Shown: positions 13,790 to 25,185, numbered from the stretch's first letter. The stretch: 64,000 nucleotides of DNA from Bathymodiolus brooksi (GCA_963680875.1 OY804586.1:55710203-55774202); one strand, 5' to 3'. Numbers and translations: made by a program. Notes: a model not told the origin generated them from the sequence alone.

Positions 13790-14288
13790 GTATATATGAT
13801 TTTATATAGTTCTAAATAAAAACTGAAAATATTTAGTGGTCTGAACAATTAAACTAAGTTTTGCAGGTAGTGTACTACAAATGTGTAAAGTTTCATAAAA
13901 ATCCAATAAGTCGCTTAGGAGGAGTTGCGCTTACAAGGTACATGCCCCCCCCCCTTTTCGTGAAAGTATAAGTTGAATTATCTCGCCTTTTAAATTTTGG
14001 ACAGCAACCATATTCCTTCATGCACAACTGCAGGTAGTGTACTACAAATGTGTAAAGTTTCATAAAAATCCAAAAAGTCGTTTAGGAGGAGTTGCGCTTA
14101 CCATGCCTCCCCCCTTTTGTGAAAGTATAAGTTGAATGAACTCGCCTTTAAATTATGGATAGCAACCATATTCCTGCATGCACATCTGCAGGTAGTGTAC
14201 TACAAATGTGTAAAGTTTCATAAAAATCCAATAAGCGGTTTAGGAGGAGTTGCGCTTATAAGGTACATGGACGGACGGACAGACGGAC
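13790..14288 (+). repeat. Dispersed repeat with about 165-bp internal units, 3' end cut
   Basis: The block GCAGGTAGTGTACTACAA occurs at about 13,863, 14,029 and 14,189, each followed by AAAGTTTCATAAAAATCC and GGAGGAGTTGCGCTTA, then a C-rich tract. The last unit runs into GGACGGACGGACAGACGGAC, the usual 3' tract of this family, but the expected TATACCCCC hairpin end (present at 16,533 and 45,081) is missing. The sequence switches instead into a coding-like segment. The same family forms 44,350-45,131. Confidence 0.85.
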
Positions 14289-14858
14289 TTCAACAATTAC
14301 TTTGAAAGGACACTGAAACCAAAATTAGAACTCAACTACAAAAACTTAGGAAGGGAAGGCCGCAACACAGCAAATAGGTGGACAAACAACAATGCTGAGT
14401 TCATCAACAACATCATGAAACTGGACGCCAACTGGAAGCCACACAGCACACCAGCACTGATAAATCTTTTGGCAGACATTATCAAACTCCAGCAACTGGA
14501 CCTCCAGTGTGCGCTGTACAACAGTGGAAATTATAGACTGTTTGGTTTGAACAAAAAATGTTGCATCCGGGAAGACATCTTTCGTGCCAAGACACCAGGG
14601 AACCAAAATAAATATTTTGTTAAGCTCCTGAACTCAAATGTGTCATTACCCACTCCAAGCAGCATTTATGTAACATCAACTGATGGAACTTATTCAGTCA
14701 TCAACAAAGCCGCTGGGGTTGCGAAGAAACCAGGGCAAAGGAAGCGACCAGTCAATGCAAAGACATCCAAAAGACACCAAATGAAAAAAATATTTGTTAT
14801 AATTTTGTTATTTTGTTTCAAACAAAAAATATCTAATAGACTTTATTATTTTTTTTAA
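14289..14858 (+). pseudogene. Coding fragment, possible DNA-transposase C-terminal part
   Basis: The frame is open from the repeat junction at 14,289 to the stop at 14,856-14,858. The first ATG is at 14,415, but the frame upstream of it also looks coding, so the ATG is probably internal. The peptide has GREGRNTANRW, then NNNAEFINNIMKLDANWKP, then IIKLQQLDLQCALYNSGNY, and ends in a Lys/Arg-rich tail (KKPGQRKRPVNAKTSKRHQ) before AT-rich sequence. The pattern of a conserved N-N-A-E helix, a W-K-P segment and a Q-x-x-D-x-x-x-A-L segment reminds me of C-terminal regions of MULE-like transposases in invertebrates. That is a memory-based guess. It has no upstream start and begins exactly at the GGAC tract, so it is most likely a broken mobile-element fragment; an exon of an unknown gene is the alternative. 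Confidence 0.45.
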
Positions 14859-15033
14859 ATTAATATACTTTCTTTTTTGAAAACGTATATCATTTCCTTT
14901 TTGAAAATATTTATACTTAGATTTTTAAAACTGTTTACATCTTTCTTTAAAAAACTGTTTATGTTAAATATTTTAGTAACCATTCAGGTTCTTTATTTGT
15001 ATTTTTGATTATATGTATGTTTTCCAATATAAC

Positions 15034-15373
15034 TTTCCCTTAAAGAATAAATAACTTGTTCTCGCAGACTATGATGGGTATGCCAGTGCCTTGTGCAGGA
15101 TATCTAAGTAGTTTTATATTTCCCTTAAAGAATAAATAACTTGTTCTCGCAGACTATGATGGGTATGCCCGTGCCTTGTGTAGAATATCTAAGTATTCTT
15201 AAATTTCCCTTAAAGAATAAATAACTTGTTCTCGCGGACTATGATGGGTATGCCCGTGCCTTGTGCAGGATATCTAAGTAGTTTTAAATTTCCCTTAAAG
15301 AATAAATAACTTGTTCTCGCGGACTATGATGGGTATGCCCGTGCCTTGTGCAGGATATCTAAGTAGTTTTAAA
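15034..15373. repeat. Tandem repeat, 85 bp x 4
   Basis: TTTCCCTTAAAGAATAAATA begins at 15,034, 15,119, 15,204 and 15,289, and a decayed fifth start is at 15,374. The period is exactly 85 bp. Units contain GACTATGATGGGTATGCC and differ by only a few bases, so the array is young. Confidence 0.95.
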
Positions 15374-16532
15374 TTTCCTTTAAAGAAATCCTTGGTCTAT
15401 GTTGTATCAATTTTTAATTATAAACATATTTATAAAATATCAAATTTTTAAATACATACAATTCATAAATAATAATGATGTTATGAAAACCATGCTCATA
15501 TAAATGTTGTCTTAATATTTAATTACATGATATTTGTATCTTAAAACAAAATAAATTATAAAGAAAAGATAAATTATTAAATTAAAAAAATCCATAATTA
15601 CAAGTCATGACGACTAAATTTCCCATTAAAATCCCTGCCCCCCTCCACATGCTCATAGCCTTGTCGTGGCGTGGGGGCTTTAAATTATTTACATTCATTG
15701 TGAATAATCTAAAATCCAATATGAGCATTTAAAAATTCATTTAATATAATTTTGTTATTATATGCGAGCTTAAGCGAGCTCTTTATGGTATAAAATGTGT
15801 ACTTAGGATTTTTTTATCAAACATGGCTGAACATACTATCGAAGAAAAAAAAATTCACGATTTGTAAACACCGGTTTCCGTGTAACACACTAACACACTC
15901 AATTAATGAAGATCTTCTTAACATAAAGCGCAAAGGTGATCCTGAAGTCTCGTACCCTCTCTCGTACGTCAGATACCACTGAAACCCGGAACCCGTGTGT
16001 AATAGAAGTCATTTTGTTAGCTTGTTTTACTTATATTGATATTTTTTAATTTATTAAATCTCTTCTGACATACTGACAAGAATTTCTGTTTCTACGCGGA
16101 AGTTAATTTTTGAGATTTCGTAAGGAATGATAACTCGAATAAAGGAACGACAGCTCGATTGAATGAGAATAGATTCGGCCCTAAAAAAAAAGTCGTCCCT
16201 AATATATCTCGGCCCAAAAAATATCGACACTTTTTGATGCACTGGATGAGCGTGAAATTGCCAGATAATTTTCAGATGCGCGAGCATTCATGGCCGTGCC
16301 GGTTTCATATTACATTACAAGTACGCATAAACAGTGCTAACGTCACAGGTAAATAGAGCTATCTCCCATTAAAAATTTCCGCCATCTTGGAATATGCATA
16401 TTTCTTATATTGACAACACTAAATCGGCTCTACAACTTTCAAAGAGTATTATTTTTATCTAAAAACTGCATAGGAACCTAAATAAGTTGTATATATATCA
16501 CTTCTGGGGTGTTTTGGGTGAATCTACGGACC
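15374..16532. other. AT-rich sequence, no gene recognised
   Basis: Only short ORFs (under 80 codons) without recognisable motifs were seen. A C-rich patch lies near 15,640. Nothing here could be joined convincingly to the neighbouring exons. Confidence 0.5.
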
Positions 16533-16581
16533 CGGGTGATTCCTATATACCCCCCAAACTTTGCTTGCGGGGGGTATAATT
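16533..16581 (+). repeat. Solo 3' end of GGAC-family repeat with hairpin
   Basis: The stretch reads GGGTGATTCCTATATACCCC and then closes with GGGGGGTATAAT. The arms TATACCCCCC and GGGGGGTATA pair around a short loop (AAACTTTGCTTGC). The same terminus ends the complete element at 45,131. The body of the element is absent here. Confidence 0.75.
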
Positions 16582-19500
16582 AAAGTCGCCTTGTTTCTTT
16601 TTGCAAGTGACTCTTTTCTTACAAATAATCTTCGTTTTATGGTAAAGCTGATTGTCAAATCAATTGTAATCAATGGGAAGATACATAAGAATAAGAGGAA
16701 AAGGTTTTATTCAAGCAATAAAGAAGGTTTAATTTGTTGATACAAAAGTATCACGCCAAATTTGTAGCATCGTGTTATCGATTTTCAGATATAGCGATTA
16801 ACAGTGTTAACCGTTCATTCATATGACGATTGGAATTTTTAAAGAATGGCTAGTTAAATATTTCTTTGTACATAAGATTGTTTTTAAAGCCATTCTTGTA
16901 TTTTAATATACTCTCGATTATCTGGCAACTTTTGTTGTCAGTAAAATGGCGTCATCTGTTTTCGTGTGAAGTAAAAACAAGGCCGATATACGGGATGGAA
17001 ACGAATATATAATCCGGAAATGGCTTGTTTTAAAATTGCATGGTTCTGGCCATCTACCAAATCATCCTACATTTAAATAAAATAACAGAATGTTTGAAAA
17101 TTACCACTTTCAAAATTGTGTTTACTTTTGATGTTTTTTTTAGTGCTGAAACCACAATGCACTGCAAAGTGACATGTATTTTATATAAGAAACAGGCACA
17201 TTTCAGTCAGCTCTTTTGTTTACAAGTACGATCAGTGACCCCATGACAGTTACATGACAGGAAGAGCTGGTGTCTGAGAGGCAGATGACATAGTTAAATG
17301 TTATATAGCCCTTCTGGATTTTTTTCCAGGTACTTTATAAATGAAGTAAATTTTTAGCATTACAAAAAGGATGGTTCAGTAGGTAGGTTCACTGTTTTTG
17401 GTACTTACGTCTTTAAAAGCAAATTTTAACATCTTTAACAGATGTCACGCTGTAGTCTTGTTTATGCTCCATAAATAGAAACCGGAAGACACGTCAAAAA
17501 TAATGCGTGCGCTGTGGAAATCAAAATAAAATGGATAAAACGAAAACAGATGACGCACGAAGACGAAATTCCAGGTGAATATTAAATCCCAAATCTTAAA
17601 ATATACAAACAGACGTTTCCTTTACCAAATTGGCCGTTGAATTGTGTTATATTCTAATTATTTTCACAAAACTTGAGTTATTTGTAGCTTTTTTAAAAGC
17701 TAAACAATCAACATGTCTAAGTTTTAAACATGGCGTTCATGGGGACGTAGGAAATCCGGGGAAGGAAACGAACATTTAGATGTCATTGACAGATTTCAAG
17801 GCAAAAATGAATAAATCTAAAATCAATAAATATAAGATCAATAATAATAAAACAAATACAAAACATGAATTTAATGTTAAATATGAAAGATATAAACAAG
17901 ATATTAGCAACGACACACTTCAAATGCAAAAAAAGTAATAAAAAAAACACATTTTTGCGAAAACATGTCTCCCTGTCATGCCTTCACTTCTCCCTCATGT
18001 TCTCTGAGGGAGAAGTAAAGTCTCCCTATTTTTTGCAAGTGTGGTAAGCCCTGGCTCCTTGTATTTTTATATCTTATTGCTGCTTATGCCAGTGTCAGGC
18101 AGTGTGTTATTATTATATGCCGGTGCCCACAACATATCATTGAAATATCTCTTTCCAGAAAAAATGTTCATCGAAGTATGTTGTCAAAAATGCCAGAAAT
18201 GTAACACAATTTGTGTGACAACCTTTTGCTATTGAATTTCAAGGGTTTGTAAAAAAAAATAAAATATATACACCAGAATCTTAGATATTATGAAACTATA
18301 GAGCAAATTCATTTTATGGTAGTAAAAATAGAAAGCTATGTTTGGGAAAAAATTGTAATATCTGATCCTCTCTTATACTGCCGCCCCCTTCTTCTAAGAC
18401 AATTAAAGAATAACCAGAATCAAACGAATACAACTGAAGCACAGAATTAGAAGGAATTTAACAATACAGCTGGGTGGCTGTTAGTTCTAATAATAAAACC
18501 CTAAATACTCGCTTACTCGCAAGGGTTATAACGGGATGCCATTACACGTAATGGAACAGCCGCCGATATTTTTTGTGCTCGCTTACAGAGTTTCCGACGC
18601 CTGCATTTATCAATAATAATAAATAACCTTCCCTTTTGTCCATTATTATAACAAGTTTTTATCACCTACCAGTATTTTAGAAATGTAATTCCCACAAAAT
18701 AAAAATCCATGTTTACTTTCTCTCTGAATATTTTGAATTTCGTCATTTCCGGCCTCACTATTTGGATGTCGATACCATATTTGGCGACTTGAGGCGTGAA
18801 TGTTTACATCCGCCGTATAAACGTGTAGTAAGATATACCATATTTAGAAAAGCTCTGCCGTCCGTAGTTTCCGGTTATGGCAAACGATCGATAAATTTGA
18901 ACAAGGTTGTTGCTACATGTACCTTTGAAAAGCATATATTTCTCAGTCAAACCGATTAAACAAGGACTGGGATCATCAGTAATAGTTATAATGAAATGTT
19001 TGAAGCGTAAATAGTGAGTTTTTATGTTTCAACTGCAACTTTTTTTTTGCTCCATTGTGACGAATGGGACCGCGTTGTAGCTCTGCTGAGACACAAGTTT
19101 GTCAAAGGAGCTACATTATTGCAGCTAGGTGTCTGTCTGTGTTTTTTGTGGGTTTTTTTTTGTAATGAATTAATCAAGTAGAGTCACCCTCAAACCACCC
19201 CTCCCGTTCCCCAGCCGACTTGAAAATAAAAAAGACAAATGCAGTCATTTGGTAATTTGGACATCCACTTTGTCAATTATAAGAATTCAAAAGCTTTTTG
19301 TTATTGGTAACTAGTTATTTTTTATCTCACAAACAAAGAAACTAGCAAAGGATGGGTGTGTGATAACTTTCCTCGACAATTTCATTTTTTTTCTGGGTGC
19401 CATCCATGAAAAACATAAATTTAAATATTTAAAAAATCTGATGGTAAAAGTTTGTAAAATTTGATGCAATGGTGTCTATATGTCTATTCTTCAGTGTCAC

Positions 19501-20448
19501 ATTTTTTGGTGGAAATTAATTGACAGGAATTTTTTTAATCCGATCTTTAATACCAAGGTGGTCTTAAGGGCATCCCCCCTTTTTTGCAGTTTCCACTGTT
19601 TTGCACGTGATTATCTCCAAACAGGATATTCAGATATGCTAGATATTTCATATCTATTCAACAACAACACTCTGAAGTGTATTAAAGCCAAAATATTCCC
19701 TTTCAATCAGAAATAAATGTGCATATCTATTAGAATCTTCCGAAACTAGAATTACCATCTGGCGTCAAGAATACCCCCAACATTGCTATATTTAGGATGT
19801 GCTATGGAGAAAACGGAACGGTGAAATTTTTCGAAACTTTGGCAGATAATGTATTTAGACATAACTATTCCATGATGCAAATTTAAAAAAATTGAAAGAT
19901 GGGAACATTTTAGGGTAACCCAGGTCTACACAACATATACCAATTTTATAGTCTTTGATTTGACCCGATCGACCATTACAACACCGATGCGGTTGCAATT
20001 GAAAATGCGGCATATAATGTAAATATTGTCTAAATATCACATCGATTACAGTATTTATAAACACAATCTGTGTTAATGAAAATATTAAAGGGTAAAATGA
20101 CCATGTTCCTTTCTAATTTAAGTTACACTGGCCATTTGGATGAAAGGTGGAGGGACCTTAAACGGTATATAATTAATTTGGCCTAATGGTTTCCAAGTCG
20201 AAGACTAAAATGTGATAAGCTAAGGATGACTGATGATTGAAAAAGGGACACATTGCCATTGGTCATGTGAGCTAAAATATGTAGCTAAACATTTCAATGT
20301 CTAACAAACATAAACCCACAATAAAGTACACCAGCAGAATCACATTAACTTGATACTGTGTATAGTGTGTATATAATATTTATAATGTGTATATTGGATG
20401 GTCAGTTTTCCTAATGCTTTGTTGTTTTTTTCTGTAGGAGGATTCAAT
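16582..20448. other. Low-complexity AT-rich intergenic or 3' flanking sequence
   Basis: No ORF longer than about 80 codons has a recognisable domain. The stretch holds a 12-bp hairpin at 17,986-18,016 and a segment near 19,940-19,990 (ACCAATTTTATAGTCTTTG then TGACCCGA) that recurs at 56,002-56,032, so it is a dispersed repeat piece. On the minus strand this is downstream of the putative Ig-gene tail exon and could hold its 3' UTR, but no clear polyadenylation signal was found. Confidence 0.4.
17986..18016. repeat. Perfect 12-bp hairpin
   Basis: ACTTCTCCCTCA (17,986-17,997) and TGAGGGAGAAGT (18,005-18,016) are exact reverse complements around the 7-base loop TGTTCTC. Related CTCCCT/AGTCTCCC pieces flank it. 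Its role is unknown; a remnant of a small inverted-repeat element is most likely. Confidence 0.8.
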
Positions 20449-20594
20449 CTAATTAAAATTAGGATTGGTCTGTCGATCCAAAATATTTACTTGAGAGAAG
20501 CAATCAATTTGGACCTGACCTATATAGGTTTTACCTTGCTGATTCTCCATTTGGATGTCCGAATTAAGGAAAACTTCCATTTCCTCGTCAGTAC
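20449..20594 (-). CDS. Ig-domain membrane protein, exon 5 (cytoplasmic tail)
   Basis: On the minus strand a pyrimidine-rich acceptor (TTTTCTTCTTCCAG) ends at 20,595. The exon starts with two bases that complete a codon begun in the transmembrane exon (phase 1 on both sides, giving Arg). The acidic, polar peptide begins TDEEMEVFLNSDIQ and reads on to a TAA at 20,449-20,451, about 47 residues. A GT in good context (AAG|GTAAAA, exon end at 20,535) also exists, so the exon may instead be 60 bp and splice in phase 1 to an exon not identified. The hydrophilic content, directly after a transmembrane exon, fits a cytoplasmic tail. The acceptor, phase match and order support the assignment; the 19-kb intron to exon 4, filled by retroelements, is unusually long for so small an exon and is the main reason for doubt. 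Confidence 0.6.
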
Positions 20595-20779
20595 CTGGAA
20601 GAAGAAAACATATAAGATATATAATGTTTATCAAGATTCATCGCTAATTAAGAAATTAGTTGAATACGACATACAAGTTTAACCAGAGGCCAACATGAAC
20701 ATGTATCGGCCAACTGATTATACATTCAGTTTGTGTTCAATCCAGTCGACATATTATTTGAAAATATTAATAAATGAAA

Positions 20780-21154
20780 TAAAACTTTAAAAGCTAGGAT
20801 GTTTGATTTGGTCCCTTTTGGAACTTCATATCTTTTAAACAGTAAGAGCTACAAGAAATATGTTGGAATGCTCTAGACATGATTGCATGCATGCACAGTG
20901 GCCTCCTTTGGTCTTCTGACCTCATTTATCTCGGAAATCATATAAGCTAGTTCACATGTGTTTAAATACCAAGACAGAAAATTATATAAGGAATGCACTG
21001 AAAAAAGGGGACTTTTTGGAAAGATTGAATATTGGTCCAATTTCGACCCCTTGTATCTTGGGAACAGTAACAGCCAGACAAAATCATTTGCATATTACAT
21101 TCAGAGACTTAAATGAGGAATATAAAGAAGAAAGCATTCATCAACATTGTATAA
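20780..21154. repeat. Old degenerate repeat segment
   Basis: Two poorly conserved related passages (TTTTGGAACTTCATATCTTT with AACAGTAAGAG, and CCCCTTGTATCTTGGGAACA with GTAACAG) suggest an old internally repeated element. No coding content was recognised. Confidence 0.3.
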
Positions 21155-22600
21155 ACTAGGGGCTCCCAGGAGCCTGTAATCACTCACCTGTTTTTCAATT
21201 TTACATCTAACGTTAATAGAAAATGGGGGTGTTGCACATAATTTTGAAAGTGAGCCACCCAAAGATCATTTCAGCTCAAATTTCTGAGCAAAAGATTTAG
21301 ATGTGATTTTTATCTCATAATATTCCTAAATGTCTGAAACAATCTTACAGAAAAACCCAGAAAATATGTTAAACTACTCATTGCCATGTAGCTGCAGTTA
21401 TAATTTGAGCTCATTTTGATTAATACTAAAGCAGCAATGGACAATTGAAGAAATTTCTATTTTTAGTAACAGCAGCCATCTTGAATTGAGAGCGGGGCTG
21501 TCAGACACAATTTTGAAAGGGACTCACCCAGGGACCATCTCTGCCAAGTTTGGTTTAATTTGGTTCAGCAGTTTCAGAGGAGACGATTTAAATGTGATCT
21601 TTTATCAAACTATGTCTAATTTGCATGATCGGTATAAATCAGCTGACAGAAAAAATTCACCAAAAAAAAAATGGAATATATGTTAAACTACTCCTTCCCA
21701 TGTAGCTGCAATTAAAATTTGAGCTCCTTTTGACTTATACTAAAGCAGCAATGAACAATTGAAGAAATTTCTATTTTTAGTAATAGCAGCCATCTTGAAT
21801 GGAGGGTGGGGCTGTCAGACACAATTTTAAAAGGGACCCACCTAGGTGCCATTCCTGCCAGGTTTGGTTTAATTTGGTTCAGCGGTTTCAGAGGAGAAGA
21901 TTTAAATGTGATCTTTTATAAAAATAGGCCTTATTTGCATAATCGGTATAAATCGGCTGTCAGAAATATTTCACAGAAAAGCCTGGAATATATGTTAAAC
22001 TACTCCTTGCCATGTAGCTGCAGTTAAAATGTGAGCTTATTTTGACTTATACCAAAGCAGCAATGGACAATTGAAGACATTTCTATTTTTAGTAACAACA
22101 GCCATCTTGAATGGAGAATGGGGTTCTCGGACACAAATTGGAAAGAGACCCACCCAGGGACCATCCCTGCCAGGTTTGGTTTAATTTGGTTCAGTGGTTT
22201 CAGAGGAGAAGATTTAAATGTGATCTTTTATCAAAATCTGCCTAATTTGCATAATTGGTATAAATCGGCTGAAAGAAAAATTTCACAGAAAAACCCCGAA
22301 TATATGTTAAACTACTCCTTGCCATGTATCTGCAGTTAAAATTTGAGCTCATTTTGACTTATGCTAAAGCAGCAATGGACAATTAAAATTGCATCCCCCC
22401 TTTTTTCTATTTTTAGCATGGCGGCCAACTTGGTTGGAAGTCGGGATTACCGGACACAATTTTGAAAGGAGGCCATCCAAGAACCATTCCACCAAAGTTT
22501 GGTTGCAATTGGCCCAGTGGTTTCTGAAGAGAAGATTAAAATGTGAAATGTTGACGGACGGACGACGGATGAAAAGTGATGGCACTAAAAAGGACAAAAA
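21155..22600 (+). repeat. Dispersed repeat with 5' hairpin and about 313-bp internal units
   Basis: It opens with GGGGCTCCCAGGAGCCTG, a small hairpin, followed by ATCACTCACCTG. Internal units each contain CAGCCATCTTGAAT (21,475, 21,788, 22,101, spacing about 313 bp), then a GGTTTAATTTGGTTCAG segment, and the last unit is diverged. The end is the GGACGGACGACGG tract near 22,553. Apparent ORFs of 66-82 codons that repeat from unit to unit follow from the tandem structure and have no coding features. Related elements lie at 41,930-44,066 and 48,650-49,490. Confidence 0.85.
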
Positions 22601-24122
22601 CAATGAGTACAAACAATGGACTTACAAAGAAAACTAAAGACTGGTGATCACCACTTAAAACCGGGGGTGAACCGGAAACGGACCAGTTCATGCTCCAATA
22701 GTGTTACTCTTGCTATGAATCTGATTTTAAGTCAAGAATGAGGAACTAAGAAACAAACTGAACATATTCATGGCCATTCATAACACAGATATTCCAGTTG
22801 ACCAAATCGAGATGACGATCGTAAAACTTTTGAAGTGGTCATTTAAATCTAACCACCAGGAACTTTAGGTTCAGTACTTTTTTCAGCAGTAATCCTCTAT
22901 CATGGAAATCCTTATAGGAACCAGAAGTCTGGAATAGCATACTCCATATTCACATAGTGCTGAAATGTCGCTACATATAAATGGAAAATTCACAATGGGA
23001 AAATTGAAATCATCTCTTAGCCAGACCTCACTGTTCAAGGTGTAGGTCAAGGTATGAATATTACATAGCTGTATATTTCTAGTTCAAAGGGATAGAAGGA
23101 CATCATCTATTAAGTGTAACGTTAAATTATTATAACTTCAATCAACAGTTTTCAAGTGAATATCCGTGATTATTCATGTACAGTTTAGGTTCAATCGACT
23201 TTCTAAAATGTTGTTTTTAATTTATTTTCCAGAAGGGGTTTTAAACTGTCCTGTAATTGTGGCTTCATTGGATTTCTTTTCATAGGATTAAATAAGGGTC
23301 TTGTCATCAAAGATTGAAATTTTATCAATAATAATTGGCTCTAGTGTCATATTGAATTTCCAAATTGAACGAAAACCATTCAAGGAGCATTCCTGCCAAG
23401 TTTGCTTGACACTACCATAATATACCCAAAATTTCTTAGTCAACAATGGCTTAGAGAAAATGGAGGATCTGTGTAGAAAGATAATAACGTACAACACAAA
23501 ATAACACACTCGAGGGGGTAACACCACCTCCCACATATCCCAAGAGTTCATGTGTTGTATGGGCATGGAATACGTGATGGACACGGAGAATATAAATAAA
23601 CACCAATCATAATATTATTTAGAACACAATTACAGTGAGTCATACGAGGTTGACATTTCAAATTTGATGTACACAATGCATTAACTTGGATACGTGACGT
23701 GATCGTTTAATGGACATTATTGTACATCCTGTTCAGTTGTTACTAAGAACGAATAGCTTGCACAAATATCAAGCAAGTTTAACAGTAATTTAAATTCATG
23801 AACACTGCAACCAATTTTTAGTGTCAAAAACATTTTAATCACTAATTGAGGTTTGTGATAAAAAAAAATTATAATGTCCAAGTCCATCGAATAATGATAT
23901 ATGATAGAAGATAATTCCTATTTAAATAAAAAAATAATATCTGGCATAACTTATTCAGCAGTTTATGAGAGTTTCATTAAAATGTATATATTTGATAGGA
24001 TTTCAATAATTACTAAATCTTTCACAGGAGAAGTAGAAATATCAATAGTTAATATAGCTTTAATGGCGGGGTCCTTGTTGCTCATGTTTTTAGTTTTTTG
24101 TGTTCTCCTATTATGTGTCTTG
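22400..24122. repeat. Segmental duplication, copy 1
   Basis: Long stretches match 24,860-27,385 in order: the GGCCATCCAAG...GACGGAC end, the CTGGTGATCACCACTTAAAA block (22,641 and 25,096), TAATTGTGGCTTCATTGG (23,253 and 25,874), CACACTCGAGGGGGTAACAC (23,505 and 26,125) and AATATCAATAGTTAATATAG (24,038 and 27,296). Copy 1 lacks the two insertions present in copy 2 and so serves as the empty-site reference. Confidence 0.9.
22790..23060 (-). pseudogene. Relic of a retroelement reverse-transcriptase C-terminal region
   Basis: The minus strand reads LRDDFNFPIVNFPFICS near 23,020, then, after a frame change, DRGLLLKK and FYDRHLDLV down to about 22,800, with stops and frameshifts between. The same order (FNFPIVN, RGLLLTRKLLNQG) is seen at 40,552-40,782. 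I recognise it from memory as the C-terminal region of a family of reverse-transcriptase-bearing retroelement proteins frequent in bivalves and other invertebrates. The downstream block with CACTTAAAACCGGGGGTGAA corresponds to the 3' untranslated part of the same family. It is clearly inactive. Confidence 0.6.
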
Positions 24123-24859
24123 ATCAACGTGTCTTCACTATTCACACTAATATAGAGATTAGTGAGGGTAGTAAAGCTATGTTGTCCAAAAGAGAGGTGC
24201 ATGTGCCTTAGCAGCCAAAATTAAACTTTCTTAAAGCATTATTTTATAGACACAAGGATTCCTTATGTTGATCAAGAACACAAGTGCCTGTTGCTTAGCA
24301 GCAAAACTAAAACTTTTCTAAAGCTTTGTTTTATCAACACAATGAGTCCACACCCCCAGTCGATAGCGTGTTGGTACTGACACACCGGTTGTGAGCTTGA
24401 TATTTGTTCAAACTCAATATGGTCAAAATACGTTTTACATTCAACTACATTAAATATACATTATTATATCAATCAATTATGGAGAAGTAACCATGGTTAT
24501 AAATGATATATTTGAAGTACTCAGAATAAGATTACATTAACATGTTTGACAAATAAACAAATCTATGAAATATAGACATATCTCTGGTTGCCAAGTCATT
24601 TCATAATTGTTGAATCACGAGTCTTTTACTTCAGTGTACAAAATATACTTATATTTTGTCTGTTATTATGTTTTTGTACAATACTACCACATCAATGCAT
24701 TTGAAAAGTGAGTGAGTGATTGTTTTTTAACACCAACCCAGCAATTTTTCAGCTATATCATGATGAGAACAAGTTAATTTTCAATGAAATGATGACGAGA
24801 TCCTCTTTGTACTAGACCAACAGGCTTAGTTGGATTTTAATAGCGCTAGATCACAGGAA
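24123..24859. other. Spacer between the duplication copies
   Basis: AT-rich sequence. A loosely repeated pair (CTTAGCAGCCAAAATTAAAC at 24,208 and CTTAGCAGCAAAACTAAAAC at 24,293) and a decayed reverse SINE tail (ACACCAACCCAGCAATTTTT at 24,731) are visible. No gene was recognised. Confidence 0.5.
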
Positions 24860-25002
24860 TCAGATATTTTGGAAGGGCGCCATCCAAGGACCATTCCACC
24901 AAAATTTGGTTGCAATTGGCCCAGTGGCTTCTGAGGAGAAGATTAAAATGTGAAATGTTGACGGATGGACGACGGACAACGGACGAAAAGTTTGAAGACA
25001 AT

Positions 25003-25032
25003 AGCTCACATGGCCTAAAGGCCATGTGAGCT
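25003..25032. repeat. Perfect 13-bp terminal hairpin of the dispersed repeat family
   Basis: AGCTCACATGGCC (25,003-25,015) and GGCCATGTGAGCT (25,020-25,032) are exact reverse complements around TAAA. It follows a GGACGACGGACAACGGACG tract. The same end, less perfect, closes the elements at 44,066 and 49,485, so it marks the 3' terminus of that family. In duplication copy 1 the corresponding hairpin has been lost. Confidence 0.9.
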
Positions 25033-25185
25033 AAAAATGACAAAAACGATCAGTACAAACAATGGACTACAAAATACTACACAGAAAACTAAAGACTGGT
25101 GATCACCACTTAAAACCGGGGGGTGAACCGGAAATGGACCAGTTCATGCTCCAATGGTGTTACTCTTGCTATGAATCTGATTTTA

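Larger units (their letters stand above)
1..13790. repeat. Satellite array, 87-91 bp monomers
   Basis: About 150 head-to-tail copies of an AT-rich, T-biased monomer run from the left edge to about 13,790, so the array is cut by the window. Almost every monomer keeps the block CTGTTTAAACTTTC (containing the 8-bp palindrome GTTTAAAC), then GAGTTAAGATGAGAGGTGAT and TTGATATTGGTGGAATT. Length varies mainly by presence or absence of four bases in the run after GGTGATTGTT, giving about 91 or 87 bp. Monomer variants (AAGCTTTC, TGATCACC, TTCAATGAG, GATATTTGTGG) recur in a fixed order, which reveals higher-order repeats annotated separately. No ORF of note lies in it. Confidence 0.97.

Noticed and set aside
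1..13790. CRISPR-like array of repeats and spacers
   Set aside because: There are no unique spacers; the whole monomer repeats with slight variation in a eukaryotic AT-rich context.
17220..17290. Candidate sixth exon of the Ig gene (acceptor TGCCTCTCAG on the minus strand, phase 1 frame to a TGA)
   Set aside because: The short peptide looks random and no second line of evidence exists; mentioned only as a possibility.
15797..20064. Various 60-80-codon ORFs in AT-rich sequence
   Set aside because: Expected by chance at this length; no domains, signal peptides or matching splice sites.
21486..22339. Series of similar 66-73-codon ORFs (for example starting MGLSDTILKGTH)
   Set aside because: They recur with the 313-bp non-coding repeat unit and carry no domain.
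23288..23584. 98-codon minus-strand ORF, duplicated at 25,935-26,228
   Set aside because: Conserved only because of the segmental duplication; no recognisable motif, no splice sites of quality.
23901..24155. 84-codon ORF with a hydrophobic run (LLLMFLVFCVLLLCVLI), a possible small membrane protein
   Set aside because: The T-rich GTTGCTCATGTTTTTAG segment is a common dispersed repeat and the duplicate at 27,264 does not keep the same ends.
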